Notes under the pieces: generated by a model
What the model saw: only the letters and a program-made list of their open reading frames with translations
Databases searched by the model: none
Told to the model about the DNA's origin: nothing
DNA from: Allomyces macrogynus ATCC 38327
Lineage: Eukaryota; Blastocladiomycota; Blastocladiomycetes; Blastocladiales; Blastocladiaceae
Assembly (NCBI GenBank): GCA_000151295.1
Contig: GG745381.1
Coordinates: 137,769 to 177,623 of the forward strand
Direction: 5' to 3'
Length of the DNA: 39,855 bases
Shown: in pieces, positions 29,830 to 39,855 of the stretch
How the letters are laid out: every line of letters begins with the position of its first letter
Position numbering within the stretch: position 1 is the first letter of the stretch
Position numbers and translations under genes: made by a program

Positions 29830-31158
29830 ATGACAATCAGCAGGCCCAAACAAACCTCCTCCAACAATTCTTATGGCTTTGGCCCTGCTCAGATGTTGCC
29901 AAGTCGGCCTGTCTTTCTGCAGGCCATGTCTGACCATGTTGTCACTGATTCCGACACTGATTCTGAAGAGGACGATGACGCTCAATGGACGGCTTGCTAC
30001 TCGCGCAATGAGATCATTCACTCCAATCCACCATCGACGGAAAACTCGAGCATTGATTTGGACGTGAACAAGGGCAATCGCGAAACGGTTTCTGCAACCC
30101 CGGCTGCGCCAGGATTGCTGGAAACCATGTCTGCTGCGAACACAGCCAGCGCGCCGCCTGCGCACATGAAGGGCACTGCTGTCACGATCACGGCGCAGTC
30201 TGCTGGTTTGCATGCGCTGAACGATGGGCACAACGCGACCATCTCCGCCAATGACCTGACCTTCACGTTTTCGTCGAAATCGCGCGGCATCAACGTGGTT
30301 GCCATTGACACCGCTGCACCAGCACTCGGCAAGGCCATGACGTTTGGCACGTTTGACACGCATGCGGACTCCAGCAGCTCGGAAAAACTGGAGGAATTCA
30401 TTTCTCTGCTCCCGGAAACCGCTGTCGTGGTGCTGGTGGTGGTGGACGAGGCCCAAATGTGTTTGAGCAAACAAACGCGCATGGCCTTGCAGACCATTGG
30501 CGCGCGCTCAATTCGCCAGTGCAAATACCGTGATGGGTACGCCCTGATCACGCCCCTGCGCAACCCGGAACTTGCCGTCGAGGCGCACCAGTCTGCAGAA
30601 AATGGTGGTTTGACCAAGCCAGCAACGTTCACGTTATTCATGGAGGAAGAGGTGCCTGCGACATTGGTTGATGGCGCTCTGATGCCTGCTGCTGATGGAC
30701 CTCGTCGGATCAAAGCACGGTCGGCAGGACACTATGCTGGCTCTTTTGCGGAGCTTGTAGTGGACGGCGAAACTGAACGGTTCACTGAGCAGGGTCTGCA
30801 CGTCATTGTTGTTCCCAAGGACCGCCAAAAGCCGCTCAACATGTTGCACTTCCGCACGCACCAGACTGAGACCGAGTCGGCCCGGTTGGTCCAGTTCATC
30901 AACGAGCAATTGCCTCTGCATAAGGAAAAAGACGCGCCGATCGCATTGGTGGTCGTTGCTGTTGGTGATATGGTGCGCCGCATCACGCCCAACGTCATCA
31001 AGGAGCTCAAGCGGGTTGGCTCACGTCTTGTTGGCAGTGTTGTGAGAGGCGACAGTTTCGCGATGATGACAAGATTTGACGACACTCCCATGACCCTGGA
31101 GGCGCACGTAAGCAGCCATCTTGATGCCCCAACGCGTTGGGTCGAAATGATGCTTTAA
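29830..31158 (+). CDS. Protein with two tandem ILEI (FAM3-type) domains
   Basis: Single-exon frame of 442 codons. The N-terminal ~130 residues are low-complexity, with an acidic patch (DSDTDSEEDDDA). Residues ~138-250 match the ILEI/PANDER-like pattern of FAM3 and POMGNT1 proteins: SRGINVVAID, a FDTH motif, a VVVLVVVDEAQMCL strand with helix, then IGARSIRQCKYRDGYALI. Residues ~304-430 repeat it in a more divergent form: GLHVIVVPKD, FRTH, ALVVVAVGDMVRRI, VGSRLVGSVVRGDSFAMM. The domain is known from secreted or Golgi proteins and is thought to bind carbohydrate or act as a fold module. No signal peptide or membrane segment is visible here, so a cytosolic location or a missed 5' exon must be considered. 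Head-to-head with the YEATS-domain gene. Confidence 0.7.
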   Translation: MTISRPKQTSSNNSYGFGPAQMLPSRPVFLQAMSDHVVTDSDTDSEEDDDAQWTACYSRNEIIHSNPPSTENSSIDLDVNKGNRETVSATPAAPGLLETMSAANTASAPPAHMKGTAVTITAQSAGLHALNDGHNATISANDLTFTFSSKSRGINVVAIDTAAPALGKAMTFGTFDTHADSSSSEKLEEFISLLPETAVVVLVVVDEAQMCLSKQTRMALQTIGARSIRQCKYRDGYALITPLRNPELAVEAHQSAENGGLTKPATFTLFMEEEVPATLVDGALMPAADGPRRIKARSAGHYAGSFAELVVDGETERFTEQGLHVIVVPKDRQKPLNMLHFRTHQTETESARLVQFINEQLPLHKEKDAPIALVVVAVGDMVRRITPNVIKELKRVGSRLVGSVVRGDSFAMMTRFDDTPMTLEAHVSSHLDAPTRWVEMML

Positions 31159-31319
31159 AGAGGAAGAGTTTGATGGGCGTGCAACGCCTGCATGAAGTGC
31201 GGTTTCATCAACATCAGCTTGTTGGCTGTCGTCTGTTCTTGTGCAGCCTATCCAGATTGCAGTATAATCATGATTTTTTGCATAGTTGCTCTTTCCACTC
31301 TGTTTTGACCTCTTTTCCA

Positions 31320-31912
31320 AGGGAACGACATTCACCGCTGCGCCGCGCGCCGTCTTTGCGGTCTTCCATCTCCCGTCGCGCCTCGAGAACTTACTTGCGG
31401 TCCTGCACAGACAGTACCTGCCGTCGGCGCTGCTCGACGCCGTCTGTCTCCCCCTCTTTCCTGGACGGGGCGCCTTGACGTACGTGCCGTCTTTCTCGTC
31501 TTTGCGGCGGCGCGGTGCTATTTCTCGAATAGGTACAGGTTTCTGTCCATTCCGGACGTGCGCGCAGACCAACTGCAGAGTCTGGATGGGGTCTGGGTGA
31601 GTGGGAAGCGGGTGCGGGTACATTGACGAATTCACTGTGATGGCTATCGCCAGCCTGCTTCCATTCATTGCTCACCATGCCGCTTGCTGGCTGTAGGTGT
31701 TTCGGCTCAAGGACGCACGGGGCCTGTTTGCCAACCAAAAGCAGCCCATCTCGTGGTACGAGGTTTCCGGTGCGAGCGGCAACGGTCAGCACGGACGACA
31801 CGGTCCCATTTATTGCCCGCTTGTCGGGTGGATCAGTACACCAACTTGCAGCGCACCTGCGGAGTGCCGTTGAAACGATGAGCATTGCGTGTTCGTCAGA
31901 GTTCATTTTGTG
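31320..31912 (+). pseudogene. RSR family member P11, isolated 3' relic
   Basis: No start or N-terminal exons. ~31,330-31,479 reads APRAVFAVFHLPSRLENLL...LLDAVCLP and ends at a phase-2 donor (GTACGT). The 85-nt exon 31,533-31,617 reads YRFLSIPDVRADQLQSLDG. The tail exon from 31,697 reads VFRLKDARGLFANQ. Immediately beyond, in a different frame, is a piece of a first RRM-like module (TVPFIARLSGGSVHQL). This is the same tail-to-module order seen at the fusion in P9, so P11 may derive from a two-module gene. It lies 6 kb from the main array, beyond two unrelated genes. Confidence 0.6.
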
Positions 31913-32084
31913 AAGGGTTAGAAGAACAAGGGACCGATATTCATTCCATGCCGCATGCGATAGAGAGTTTGACTTCCCAGGACCTGTCGCGGAAGGATGT
32001 TTTGATGTGCATGGATGACACGACCTGATCAAGATGTGGGCCTAAGGACAGAAAGAGAGGAATAATTTCAAATGTAATATCTTG

Positions 32085-32760
32085 ACTCTGGTTTTGCGCG
32101 ACGCGTCGTCGATATTTCCTCGGTGATGGATCATATTATCAATTTGTGGTCATATTTTTCCTGTGAAGGCCGCAGCGTACACGATTGCGCCTCGACTCTA
32201 CAGCTTGCCAAGCGAGAGAAAAGCGCGGCGACTCATGATTGGTGCCACCAGGACGGGTCGGGCCTCAAGTCTCTCGAGGGCGAGAACAATAGCGTGGGGG
32301 AGACACGCCTCGACCAAACCATCAGCGCACGGCCGGCGTTGAAGGTTGGCCGAGGTCAACTCATTGACCGCGGAAAATGGAACGATTCTTCCCACTGCCA
32401 CCGGCAGCCGCCCACCCACCCAATCCCGCCCTTCTCGAACCATATTTCAGGGTACATCAAATAAATACTACTTGCAAAGTGAGGGATCTCAAGAGCGATT
32501 GTCAGGCGAGCGGCGGGGTGTTGAAGTTGAGCCAAAGATGCCGGGCCGAAGCGTCGTCTGGGTGTGACGCGGGCGGACAACAAAAATGGAAGAATTATTA
32601 ATTCTTGCCTAGTACCGTGTCGCCTCATCGAGGGCTAGAAGAAGGGAGACAAATAATGGTAGGCTCGAGGATAGTGGGAAAGCTGCTCACAGCAGCGCCG
32701 TCCAGGACTATGGTGTGCCAAGGCATACCGTGATCCCATTCACAAGCTCTCGTTTTGCTT
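32085..32760. repeat. Dispersed repeat, copy c (longest)
   Basis: Contains all blocks seen in copies a, b and d in the same order and orientation, with about 250 nt (32,360-32,612) not found in copy a. No terminal inverted repeats, LTRs or poly-A tail were seen. A minus-strand frame (32,443-32,198) shares SRRAFLSLG with copy b and LQRRP with copy a. The element may be a degraded mobile element or a duplicated gene fragment. Confidence 0.6.
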
Positions 32761-33239
32761 TTAGTTCGTGGCAAGAGAATTCTCCCTTGTACAGAACAGA
32801 TGGAACACCGGGAAGGGACGCTCGGTCTGAGCAGAGCACCGCAGATGCATGCACCCCACGATTGTTGAGGTGATACTGGGCCTGGTGACTGGAAATCCGC
32901 GAATCCGCTAGTCCAAAATCTGAGTTCGACTCTCGGCTGGACCATAACGTTTGCCATGTGCCAATGTGGAGGCAGGCCACAGTTGATAAACCGTGGAGCC
33001 GCTCAATGTTTGAATGATTTTCCACTTTTTGGATTACCTCCATCCCAGACATGGTTTCATGTTGCGCTGTTTCTTGTTTGCTGTTATGGCTTTTGCACTG
33101 AGGCACAGCGTGATTCTGAATATGATATCACATTCCTGTCTCTCCGTCCCTTCCTTCCTGCTGCGCTTGAGAAACCGGAAGTGCAATACAAGACGGATCT
33201 ATGTACAGTCGCAATAAATACGCAATACTCGTCCACCAT
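32761..33239. other. Intergenic, no gene recognised
   Basis: AT-richer stretch downstream of dispersed repeat copy c and 3' of the m-AAA protease. No feature recognised. Confidence 0.5.
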
Positions 33240-35612
33240 CTAGGCCGACCACGTGTCCGACTTGCCCTCGACATAATCCTCGAGCGTCGCACGGTGGTCA
33301 GTAAATGGCCGCTTCCCAAGCAACGCAACCATATCCTCGCGGGCGAGGACCTCCTTCTCCAACAACAGCTTCGCGACCTTCTCCACCGCGTCCCGCTGGT
33401 CTGTGAGCAGCTTCACGGTACGGTCGTACGCGTTCCGCACGAGCTGCTGCACCTCGGCATCAATCATCTGCGCCGTGTGCTCCGAGTAGGGCTTGTTGAA
33501 CTTGTCGGACGGGTCGTCAAAACTGACCTGGCCAACGGCCGTGTTCATGCCAAACTGTGTGACCATGGCATACGCCATCTTGGTCACCTTCTTCAAATCG
33601 TCCTGCGCGCCCGTCGTGATTTCGCCAAACACGAGCTGTTCGGCGACGCGACCGCCGAGCGTCATGCACATGCGGTCGAGCAAATGCTGCGTCGAGTGCA
33701 GGTACTGGTCCTTAGGCAAGTACTGCGCGTACCCGAGCGCGCCCTGGCCGCGCGGAATGATTGAGACCTTGAGCAGCGGGTCGGCGTGTTCGAGGTACCA
33801 ACCCGCAACCGCGTGCCCAGCCTCGTGGTACGCGACCGTGCGCTTCTCGTCGGGCGACAGCACCTTGGACTTCTTTTCGAGCCCGGCAATCACGCGCTCA
33901 ATGGCTTGCTCGAAATGCGCGAGCTGCACCGACTTGGCGCGGTACCGCGCGGCCACGAGCGCGGCCTCGTTGCACACGTTGGCGATATCCGCGCCCGAGA
34001 ACCCGGGCGTGAGTGCGGCGAGTTTGCGCACGAGCTGCGGCATGTCCTGCTTCTTGTCGACGGTGATCTTGGCCAAATGCACGTGGAACATTTGCTGCCG
34101 CCCGGCAATGTCCGGGCGGTCAATCGAAATGTGCCGGTCGAACCGCCCAGGCCGCATCAATGCCGAATCGAGCACGTCCGGTCGGTTCGTGCCGGCGAGC
34201 AGGACGATATGGTCGGACGATTCGAACCCATCAATCTCAACGAGGATCTGGTTGAGCGTCGACTCGCGCTCGTCGTTGCCGCCCATGGCGCCGGCCTTGG
34301 CGCGCGCTTTGCCAATCGCGTCAATCTCGTCAATAAAGATAATGCACGGCGCCTGCTTGCGCGCCTCGGCAAACAAGTCGCGCACGCGGGCCGCGCCGAC
34401 ACCCACAAACATTTCCACGAATTCCGAGCCCGAGACGGTGAAAAAGGGCACGCCGGCTTCGCCCGCTGTCGCCTTTGCGAGGAGCGTCTTGCCCGTGCCC
34501 GGTGGGCCCGACAGGATCGCGCCGCGCGGGATCTTGGCGCCGAGTTTCTCGTAGGCCTTGGGGTCCTTGAGGAACTTGACAAACTCCATGATTTCTTCCT
34601 TGGCCTCGTCGATCCCGGCCACGTCCTTGAACTTGATCTTCACCTCGGACTCGTGGTTGAACATCTTCGCACGCGACTTGCCCATCCCGAGCACACCGCC
34701 GGGCCCACCGCCACCGGCGGCGGCGCCGCGGCGGGCGAGCCAGACCAACCCTCCAATCAAGAGCATCGTGGGGGCCACCGACATGACGATCCCGGGCCAG
34801 TTGATCGTCGACGTGTAGGCGACTGGAATTCGTTCCCGGGCCGGGATCCCGAGCTCGGCCTGCGCTGACTCGAGCCGGTACTCGAATAGTTCCGCCGAGG
34901 GCACGCGGAACACGTACTGGTACCCGGTCCGGCGCAGCCCCGGGTACTCTGTAAAGTGCGGCGCGTCCTCGCGCAAGTAGACGCGGACCAGCGACCCGTT
35001 CACGACGGATACGCGGTCGACTTGGCCACGGTCGAGTAAATGGGCGCGGAATTGTTGCCAGGTGGTTTCGACAGTGCCCTTGGGCTCGCCGCCGAGGGGG
35101 GACGCGCCGACAAAGTACCCGAGCAGGAGAATGGAGCTGCCGATGGAAAGGTACATGGGCAGTCGCGCGCGCGAGAAAATGCCCGTGTCTTCTTCGGGCG
35201 GTGAGGGTGGCGGCTTGTTGCTGCTGCTGCTCCCGCCGTCGGCTTTTCCGGATTCGGCCTCGGTACGCTCGACGCCCTTGTCCGGGTCGCGCGCGGCTTC
35301 TCCACTCGTTGCGCGCGGCTCCGGGGGAGCATTGCGCAGGTCGCGGTCAAAGTACTTGGCGAACCCGAGCGGCGGCGGCGGGGCAATCTCATCGTCGTTC
35401 TTTGGTACGGCGTCGTCGTCCTTCTTGACCGGCTCTTCGGACGCGGCGCCAGGCTTTTCCGGGTCTTGCGGGGTTGGCGTCGGGCGCAACCGGGCCCAGC
35501 TGGTGGCCGACACGGAAAATGGTCTTGCCGTTGCGGCAGTCGGGCGCAGGGTATGCCTGGCAGCGAAGGCGAGCGGGCGGCGCAATTGCGAGCGCAGCGT
35601 ATATGCAAACAT
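33240..35612 (-). CDS. AFG3: Mitochondrial m-AAA protease subunit (AFG3/YTA12 family)
   Basis: Intronless 790-residue protein. The frame extends 87 codons upstream, but the ATG at 35,612 ([20 protein letters not shown]) starts a typical Arg/Ala-rich mitochondrial presequence, so I chose it. An acidic/Pro-rich segment follows. There are two membrane helices, at ~152-172 and ~272-291, and between them an intermembrane-space domain. The AAA module has Walker A GPPGTGKT (~368), Walker B IIFIDEID (~424) and the second region of homology (RPGRFDR). The M41 metalloprotease has HEAGH (~596), SIIPRG...LGYAQYLP and a downstream Asp-containing TTGAQDDL. Two membrane spans and the sequence around LGYAQYLP indicate m-AAA rather than i-AAA (YME1, one span). 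It degrades or matures inner-membrane proteins from the matrix side as a hexamer. Whether it is the AFG3 or the YTA12 orthologue I cannot tell. Confidence 0.93.
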   Translation of the reverse strand: MFAYTLRSQLRRPLAFAARHTLRPTAATARPFSVSATSWARLRPTPTPQDPEKPGAASEEPVKKDDDAVPKNDDEIAPPPPLGFAKYFDRDLRNAPPEPRATSGEAARDPDKGVERTEAESGKADGGSSSSNKPPPSPPEEDTGIFSRARLPMYLSIGSSILLLGYFVGASPLGGEPKGTVETTWQQFRAHLLDRGQVDRVSVVNGSLVRVYLREDAPHFTEYPGLRRTGYQYVFRVPSAELFEYRLESAQAELGIPARERIPVAYTSTINWPGIVMSVAPTMLLIGGLVWLARRGAAAGGGGPGGVLGMGKSRAKMFNHESEVKIKFKDVAGIDEAKEEIMEFVKFLKDPKAYEKLGAKIPRGAILSGPPGTGKTLLAKATAGEAGVPFFTVSGSEFVEMFVGVGAARVRDLFAEARKQAPCIIFIDEIDAIGKARAKAGAMGGNDERESTLNQILVEIDGFESSDHIVLLAGTNRPDVLDSALMRPGRFDRHISIDRPDIAGRQQMFHVHLAKITVDKKQDMPQLVRKLAALTPGFSGADIANVCNEAALVAARYRAKSVQLAHFEQAIERVIAGLEKKSKVLSPDEKRTVAYHEAGHAVAGWYLEHADPLLKVSIIPRGQGALGYAQYLPKDQYLHSTQHLLDRMCMTLGGRVAEQLVFGEITTGAQDDLKKVTKMAYAMVTQFGMNTAVGQVSFDDPSDKFNKPYSEHTAQMIDAEVQQLVRNAYDRTVKLLTDQRDAVEKVAKLLLEKEVLAREDMVALLGKRPFTDHRATLEDYVEGKSDTWSA

Positions 35613-36146
35613 GGTCGAGTCGCGTTGGGTCGAGAAAGATGGAAGCGGGTTGGCTGGTTGGTGAAAGTAGTCGTCGAGCAATAAATGCTGGCTGCCGCGG
35701 GAGGGATGACGGCGAGAAAAGGAGGCCGCGTAGTCGTCGCTGTCGAGCGCGGGCGAGCGTGCAAGCGGGAGCGGTGGAGAAAATTGTTGATGAGGGCGGG
35801 GAGGAGGAACGACGCTGACTGTGGAGTTGTTCGGAGCGGCTAACCGCGGGACACGAAATGTCATCAAGTACACGTGCGCGGCTCATTCTCCGCGTGTAAA
35901 CCGGTGCTCGTCCACGTCAGACGCTCCTCTGCAAATGCTGTTCCTTGCAGCTTTGTCATTGCTCCGCACGCCAGCACCAGTGCTCTCAAATCATCAACAA
36001 CACTTGGTCTATTCTCCGTTTAGCAACTTCGCATCTTGATATGACATGCAATCAACCGTGCTCGTCTACACCGTATGCCCCGGGCGCGGCCAGCCGCGGC
36101 GCACCCCGCGCCGCAAAACGTCCTCTATCCGACCCGAACCCTTCGC
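35613..36146. other. Intergenic upstream of the m-AAA protease
   Basis: 534 bp between the protease start and the stop of the S1/P1 nuclease, both on the minus strand. It should contain the protease promoter. No clear TATA box or motif. Confidence 0.5.
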
Positions 36147-37107
36147 TCACCCGAGAATCTTGTTGAGCATCGCGGCCAAGCGCACGCCGGCCTTGGTCAC
36201 CTGCGCGTCAACCACCGGCGCGACGGACTTGTAATACGCGCCCGACAAATCGGTCGACTGCGAAAAGCCGGACTTGTAGACGGTCGAGCAGACGAGCTGG
36301 TTCGACTCGGTCGCCCACTTCATCACACACGTCTCGACTGCATCCGAGTTGGTCGGGTCCGTCGAGGACGCACAGGCGACGCCTGCCGCCGTGTTATACT
36401 GCGTCGCCGACGCGATCAGCGCCGAGACCCACTTGTCGTGCGACCCGGAGTACTTGGACGAGATGGTTTTCAACAAAATCGCCGAGTCCCAGACACTGTG
36501 CAGGTTCTTGGACGCGCCCGAGAACTTGACGGTCACGCCGTTGCCGCCCTTGGAGTAGCCCGACGCGTGCAGTGGTTGCGCGGCGTCGCCGACGAAATGG
36601 ACCAGATAAGCAAGCGCGTGCGCGAGGTTGGTCGCGTCGGAACCGGTCTTGAGCGTGTTGGCCGCGTCGGCGATCGCCGAGACGACGCACCCGGTGTCAG
36701 GGCAGTCGCGCGACAGCGACAGCGAGCATTGGCCGTTGAGCGGCGAGTCCTCGCTACATGCGGAAAGAAAGGACACGAAAATGAGCGCGATACGCACCAA
36801 GCAAACACGTCGCCGTCGCAGCCAAAACGCACCCGTCAATGTAATGCCACCCGCCCGTCGCCGACGTCTTGGCGCGGTCGGGCCACGTCGACGCGTCCTC
36901 GATCGAGGTAAAGTCCGAGTTGTTGATGATCTTGTCGACGCCGGACTTGGCCTTGGGCGTCAGGTAGTTGTAGGCGATCGTCGCGACAGCCTGGTGACCG
37001 TCGGCACCCCACGCGTGCGCCGACGGGGTCGAGGCCAGTGCGAGCAGGACGCACACGAGCGCAGCAAGGAGAGACGAGGAGATAATCGAGCGCGACATGG
37101 TGGACAA
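36147..37107 (-). CDS. Secreted S1/P1-type nuclease
   Basis: Two exons, 37,107-36,833 and 36,753-36,147, separated by a 79-nt intron (GTGCGT...TAG, phase 2), giving 293 residues. Residues 1-32 are a signal peptide (LLAALVCVLLALA core). Cleavage after AHA leaves Trp33 as mature N-terminus, as needed in this family, where the N-terminal Trp ligates zinc. The other zinc ligands are in place: His38, Asp77, His88, His144, Asp148, His154, His177, Asp181. Their spacing (4, 6, 23, 4 in the C-terminal set) equals that of nuclease P1. The enzyme cleaves single-stranded DNA/RNA and removes 3'-phosphates from nucleotides, usually outside the cell or in a lytic compartment. A second ATG at 37,098 is an alternative start. 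A TATA box lies upstream. Confidence 0.92.
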
Positions 37108-38571
37108 GGGTCTATGGGCGTTGGGCGGTGGTGGAGGGACGTGCTCCTCGCGACGCGCGCAATACTTATACTTCGATGCGCGGGGTGGTTCGCATGGGCC
37201 GTTTAGGTGAAGAACGTACCATGATTGTGGACGGGGAATACCGCGCGCGTGCGCGAAAATGTCAAACTCGCGGTCGGCACGTCGCGCCGCGTCGCACCCG
37301 ACGCGAGTCTATCTTGTCGGAAACGTGGTCCGATCCATTGGTTTTGACAAGTCGGACGAATCAACGTGGTGGAGGAAGTGGAGGAGGTCCTCACCGGCCC
37401 ACGCGAACAATAGCGCTCGATGCTGGGCGAGCGCGCGCCTTGGCGTTTCATGACCCCCGGATTTCATGATGCTGCAACACGTCGTGGTTGTGCACTTGCC
37501 TGGCTGTGCTGGCCGTGCTTGACTTTTGGTGAGTGCGCGTGTTGAGACAAGAATCGCGCGCTCAAAAGTGCACGAAACAGCACACACAAGCAACGACGAC
37601 AGGAACACGCGCGGCAAAAGGTAGAACGCTTGCAAATCGCGCTCATTTCATGCAAGGGCAACCGTCGACAAGAGATAGCATCACTGGCGATGCGGGCAAA
37701 CAAAACCAAACGTGCGATTGACCATTGATCTTTCGTTTCGGTTGTTGGATATATTTTCGGCGCGTGCTTGTCAACCTTGCTACGGTGGTGGCGCCGCCAT
37801 GGTCCGTCGGCTTCCGGTCGGCCAACCCCGGGACTGGATCGACAGCAAGAAGCGACATGGCGTGTGATCGCAAACCCACCAGCAGGGCACGTCCGCCCGC
37901 ACTGCTGATCGTCGTTTTAGCGTGGCCGTGGTCGAGGGGAACCCACGTTCTTTGGCGTGCTCGCGCCAGCGCGATGAGCACTGCCGGCGTTCTTGTGATG
38001 CTGACCCTGGTGGAGAAAAATGGGCCCGGCGCGACAAACAAGATAGAGGAAAAGGGTCCGGCCCGACCGAAGAGTTCGAACGATCACGCGAAAAAGCGAG
38101 CTGGCGGGCAAGCAGAAACTTGGCTTGTTTGCGCCGCCGTGCCCAAGGCCATTGGCGGTGCGGGCGCACCGAAGCGAGGGCGCGCGTTGCGATGCAGTTG
38201 CCACTTGTTTCTGGTTGCTTGGAAGCAACAGGTACGGCACTTTTTTGCCGCATTTCGTTTCGACTTCGAGCGTTGGCCGCGATGGGCGAGAGACGCGAGA
38301 CGTTTTGCAGTAGTTCGTGCGTCACATGAGTGTCACGCGACAGGCGCGTGCTGCGGTCGACGCCTTTCAGTCGCTTTGCTTCCTTTGTCACGACGGCCAC
38401 CGCAACCGTCGCGAACCCTGCCACCACCGCGAGCACGACGCTGACGCGCACACGACCACCGCGACGTGTCCCAACTGCCCGCACAGTGATCCACGCGCAC
38501 GCACCGACCCTGCGCTGCCAGCAACTGCCGCGTTCCCGCACCGAGTCCACGCACCACGCCATATCCCGACC
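37108..38571. other. Intergenic between divergent nuclease and NOT4 genes
   Basis: About 1.46 kb. Open frames on both strands (for example 38,706-37,780 minus, 37,725-38,444 plus) are Arg/Ala-rich and lack motifs; they look like products of GC bias. The part near 38,500 should hold the NOT4 promoter. Confidence 0.5.
37163..37170 (-). promoter_or_regulatory. TATA box of the S1/P1 nuclease
   Basis: On the minus strand TATAAGTA lies about 56 bp before the ATG at 37,107, a typical distance allowing a short 5' UTR. Confidence 0.5.
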
Positions 38572-39570
38572 ATGGAGGACGACGACCTTCTGTGCCCGCT
38601 GTGCTGCGAGGAGATCGATGCCGTCGACAAGTACTTTTACCCGTGCCCGTGCGGGTACCAGGTGCGCCTTGCTCCTTCTGCGCTCCCGTGCGATGACTCC
38701 ACGCACGTCGCGTTCCTGACACGCTCTCCTTTCCTTTCATCCAGATCTGCCGCTTCTGCTGGAACCACATCCGCGAAGATCTGAACCAGCTGTGTCCCGC
38801 GTGCCGGCGGCCATTCGACGACGAGAGCGCCGTGTTTAACCCGGTCCCGCCCGACGAACTGGCCCGGCTCAATGCCGACCGCAAGCGGCGAGCACGCACA
38901 CGGCAGCAGCGGTACATGATCGACGACCGGTCGCACTTAAAGGACACCAAAGTCACGCAGCGCACGCTCGTCTACGTGACGGGATTACCGGCCAAGTATG
39001 CGAATGAGGAGGTGCGTCCCTCGCTGCGGCCGACGTGAGCGCGACCCAGGTACTCACCTCCATTCTGGTCCACCCATCCAGCTGCTCAAGTCGGACAACT
39101 ACTTTGGCCAGTTTGGCCGCATCGTCAAGCTCAACGTGACGCGGCGCCCGCCGCAGACGGTTGGCGGTAAGACGGGCGAGAACCAGATCGCAGTGCACAT
39201 CACCTACTCGGCCGCACACGAAGCGATTCGCGCCATCCAGTACGTGGACGGCAGTTTGCTCGAAGGCCGCACGTTGCACGCATCGTTTGGGGCCACCAAG
39301 TACTGCGCTGCCTGGCTGCAGGGGCGCCAGTGCACGACCGCCATTTGCAACTTTCTACACGAGGCCGTCGATAATGTCGCCGCAAACGCGATTGTCTCTC
39401 CGCGCGGGGCTGCCGGGGGACGCGGTACTTTGGGCCCCAAGGGGGCGGAAGCAGGCCGCGGCGGAGGCCGAATCGGGAACGACGATAATGCGTCGACCCG
39501 CGTCGGGTTCGTCGTCGGCGGCGAATCACGCGGTCCGGATCGATGTCGGCGGGTCAGTGCGGGGGCCTAA
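38572..39570 (+). CDS. NOT4: NOT4, CCR4-NOT complex E3 ubiquitin ligase (N-terminal part)
   Basis: Exons 38,572-38,661, 38,745-39,011, 39,082-39,570, 281 residues to the first stop. Residues 8-50 are the C4C4 RING of NOT4 with all eight Cys (8, 11, 25, 27, 32, 35, 47, 50) at the family's spacing (CPLCC...PCPCGYQICRFCW...CPAC). A basic linker helix (RKRRARTRQQRY) and an RRM follow (RTLVYVTGLP...YFGQFGRIVKL...AVHITYS...AIRAIQYVDG). A CCCH zinc finger (KYCAAWL...CTTAICNFLHE) ends the conserved part. NOT4 ubiquitinates ribosomal and other targets in translation quality control. After the zinc finger the frame becomes Gly/Arg-rich and stops after about 75 residues, much shorter than known NOT4 proteins. 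A further intron near 39,360 or an exon beyond the window is likely. Confidence 0.88.
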
Positions 39571-39855
39571 AGTCCACGGGCGTCCGGCCGCGGCCGCCGC
39601 CGTCGGGCCCCGCATTTGCCGGGCAACGGCATCCTGGAACGTTCTCTCTCTTCTCTCTCGGCCCCTTTTTCGGAATCGCAACTTCGCCCCGACCTCACCA
39701 TGACCTATTCTGTTTCCACCAAGGCGTCCCAAAAAAACCTGAAATCAGGATCTACGACCCCCGAAACTCCGGTCCCGGGACCCACGGCCCCCCGGGAACC
39801 CAACCCGCCCAAAACGAAGGCCCGTCAAACCTCGTCCCATCGACCTCCAAAGGGG
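39571..39855. other. 3' end of window, no gene recognised
   Basis: Low-complexity C-rich sequence with repeated homopolymers (AAAAAAA, CCCCCC, CCCGGG). It may be an intron or 3' part of NOT4, or poor assembly at a contig end. Confidence 0.4.

Noticed and set aside
35613..35873. Upstream extension of the m-AAA protease to 35,873
   Set aside because: The mitochondrial presequence starts at the internal ATG 35,612; the 87 extra residues are low-complexity and give an atypical N-terminus.
37780..38706. 308-codon minus-strand frame upstream of NOT4
   Set aside because: Arg/Ala/Val-rich without domains and overlaps the NOT4 first exon; likely a product of GC content.

Overview
The window is GC-rich nuclear DNA from a eukaryote with compact genes. 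Introns are short (about 45-85 nt) with GT/GC...AG borders. The conserved genes are an m-AAA protease, an S1/P1 nuclease, a NOT4 RING/RRM protein, a YEATS-domain protein and an ILEI-domain protein. A GC-rich early-diverging fungus (for example Blastocladiomycota-like) or another unicellular opisthokont-like protist would fit, but the sequence alone does not settle it.

Layout. Positions 1-850 hold the 5' end of an LTR-type retroelement on the minus strand: a tRNA primer-binding site, a repeat-rich leader and the start of gag. Positions 880-2620 carry two small unrecognised ORFs. From about 2.9 kb to 25.5 kb lies a tandem, same-strand array of one paralogous gene family that I do not recognise, here called the RSR family. 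It is an N-terminal module, an Arg/Ser-rich linker and two modules whose strand/helix order resembles degenerate RRMs. I count ten array members (P1-P10) plus an exon-1 scrap, with a further broken member (P11) at 31.3 kb. P1, P4, P6 and the two-module fusion P9 look largely intact. P3, P5, P7, P8, P10 and P11 are broken and P2 lacks its 5' half. The family shares very small exons (58 nt and, in one subtype, 85 nt). Paralogues differ by intron presence, duplicated exons, fused modules and GC-AG splice donors, so the array records ongoing birth and death of genes.

From 25.9 to 31.2 kb, two divergently transcribed genes share about 730 bp of upstream DNA carrying three copies of an 11-bp motif. 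The minus-strand gene joins an N-terminal P-loop GTPase-like domain to a YEATS acyl-lysine reader domain in one predicted 969-residue protein, an unusual combination. The plus-strand gene encodes two tandem ILEI (FAM3-type) domains without a visible signal peptide.

From 33.2 kb to the end are ordinary housekeeping genes: a mitochondrial m-AAA protease (minus), a secreted S1/P1 nuclease (minus, one intron) and the N-terminal part of the CCR4-NOT ubiquitin ligase NOT4 (plus, two introns). A dispersed repeat, seen at about 11.5, 12.9, 15.9 and 32.1 kb, links the array to the later region and abuts a truncated paralogue. All exon structures are read by eye from reading frame and paralogue alignment; none is confirmed by transcripts.
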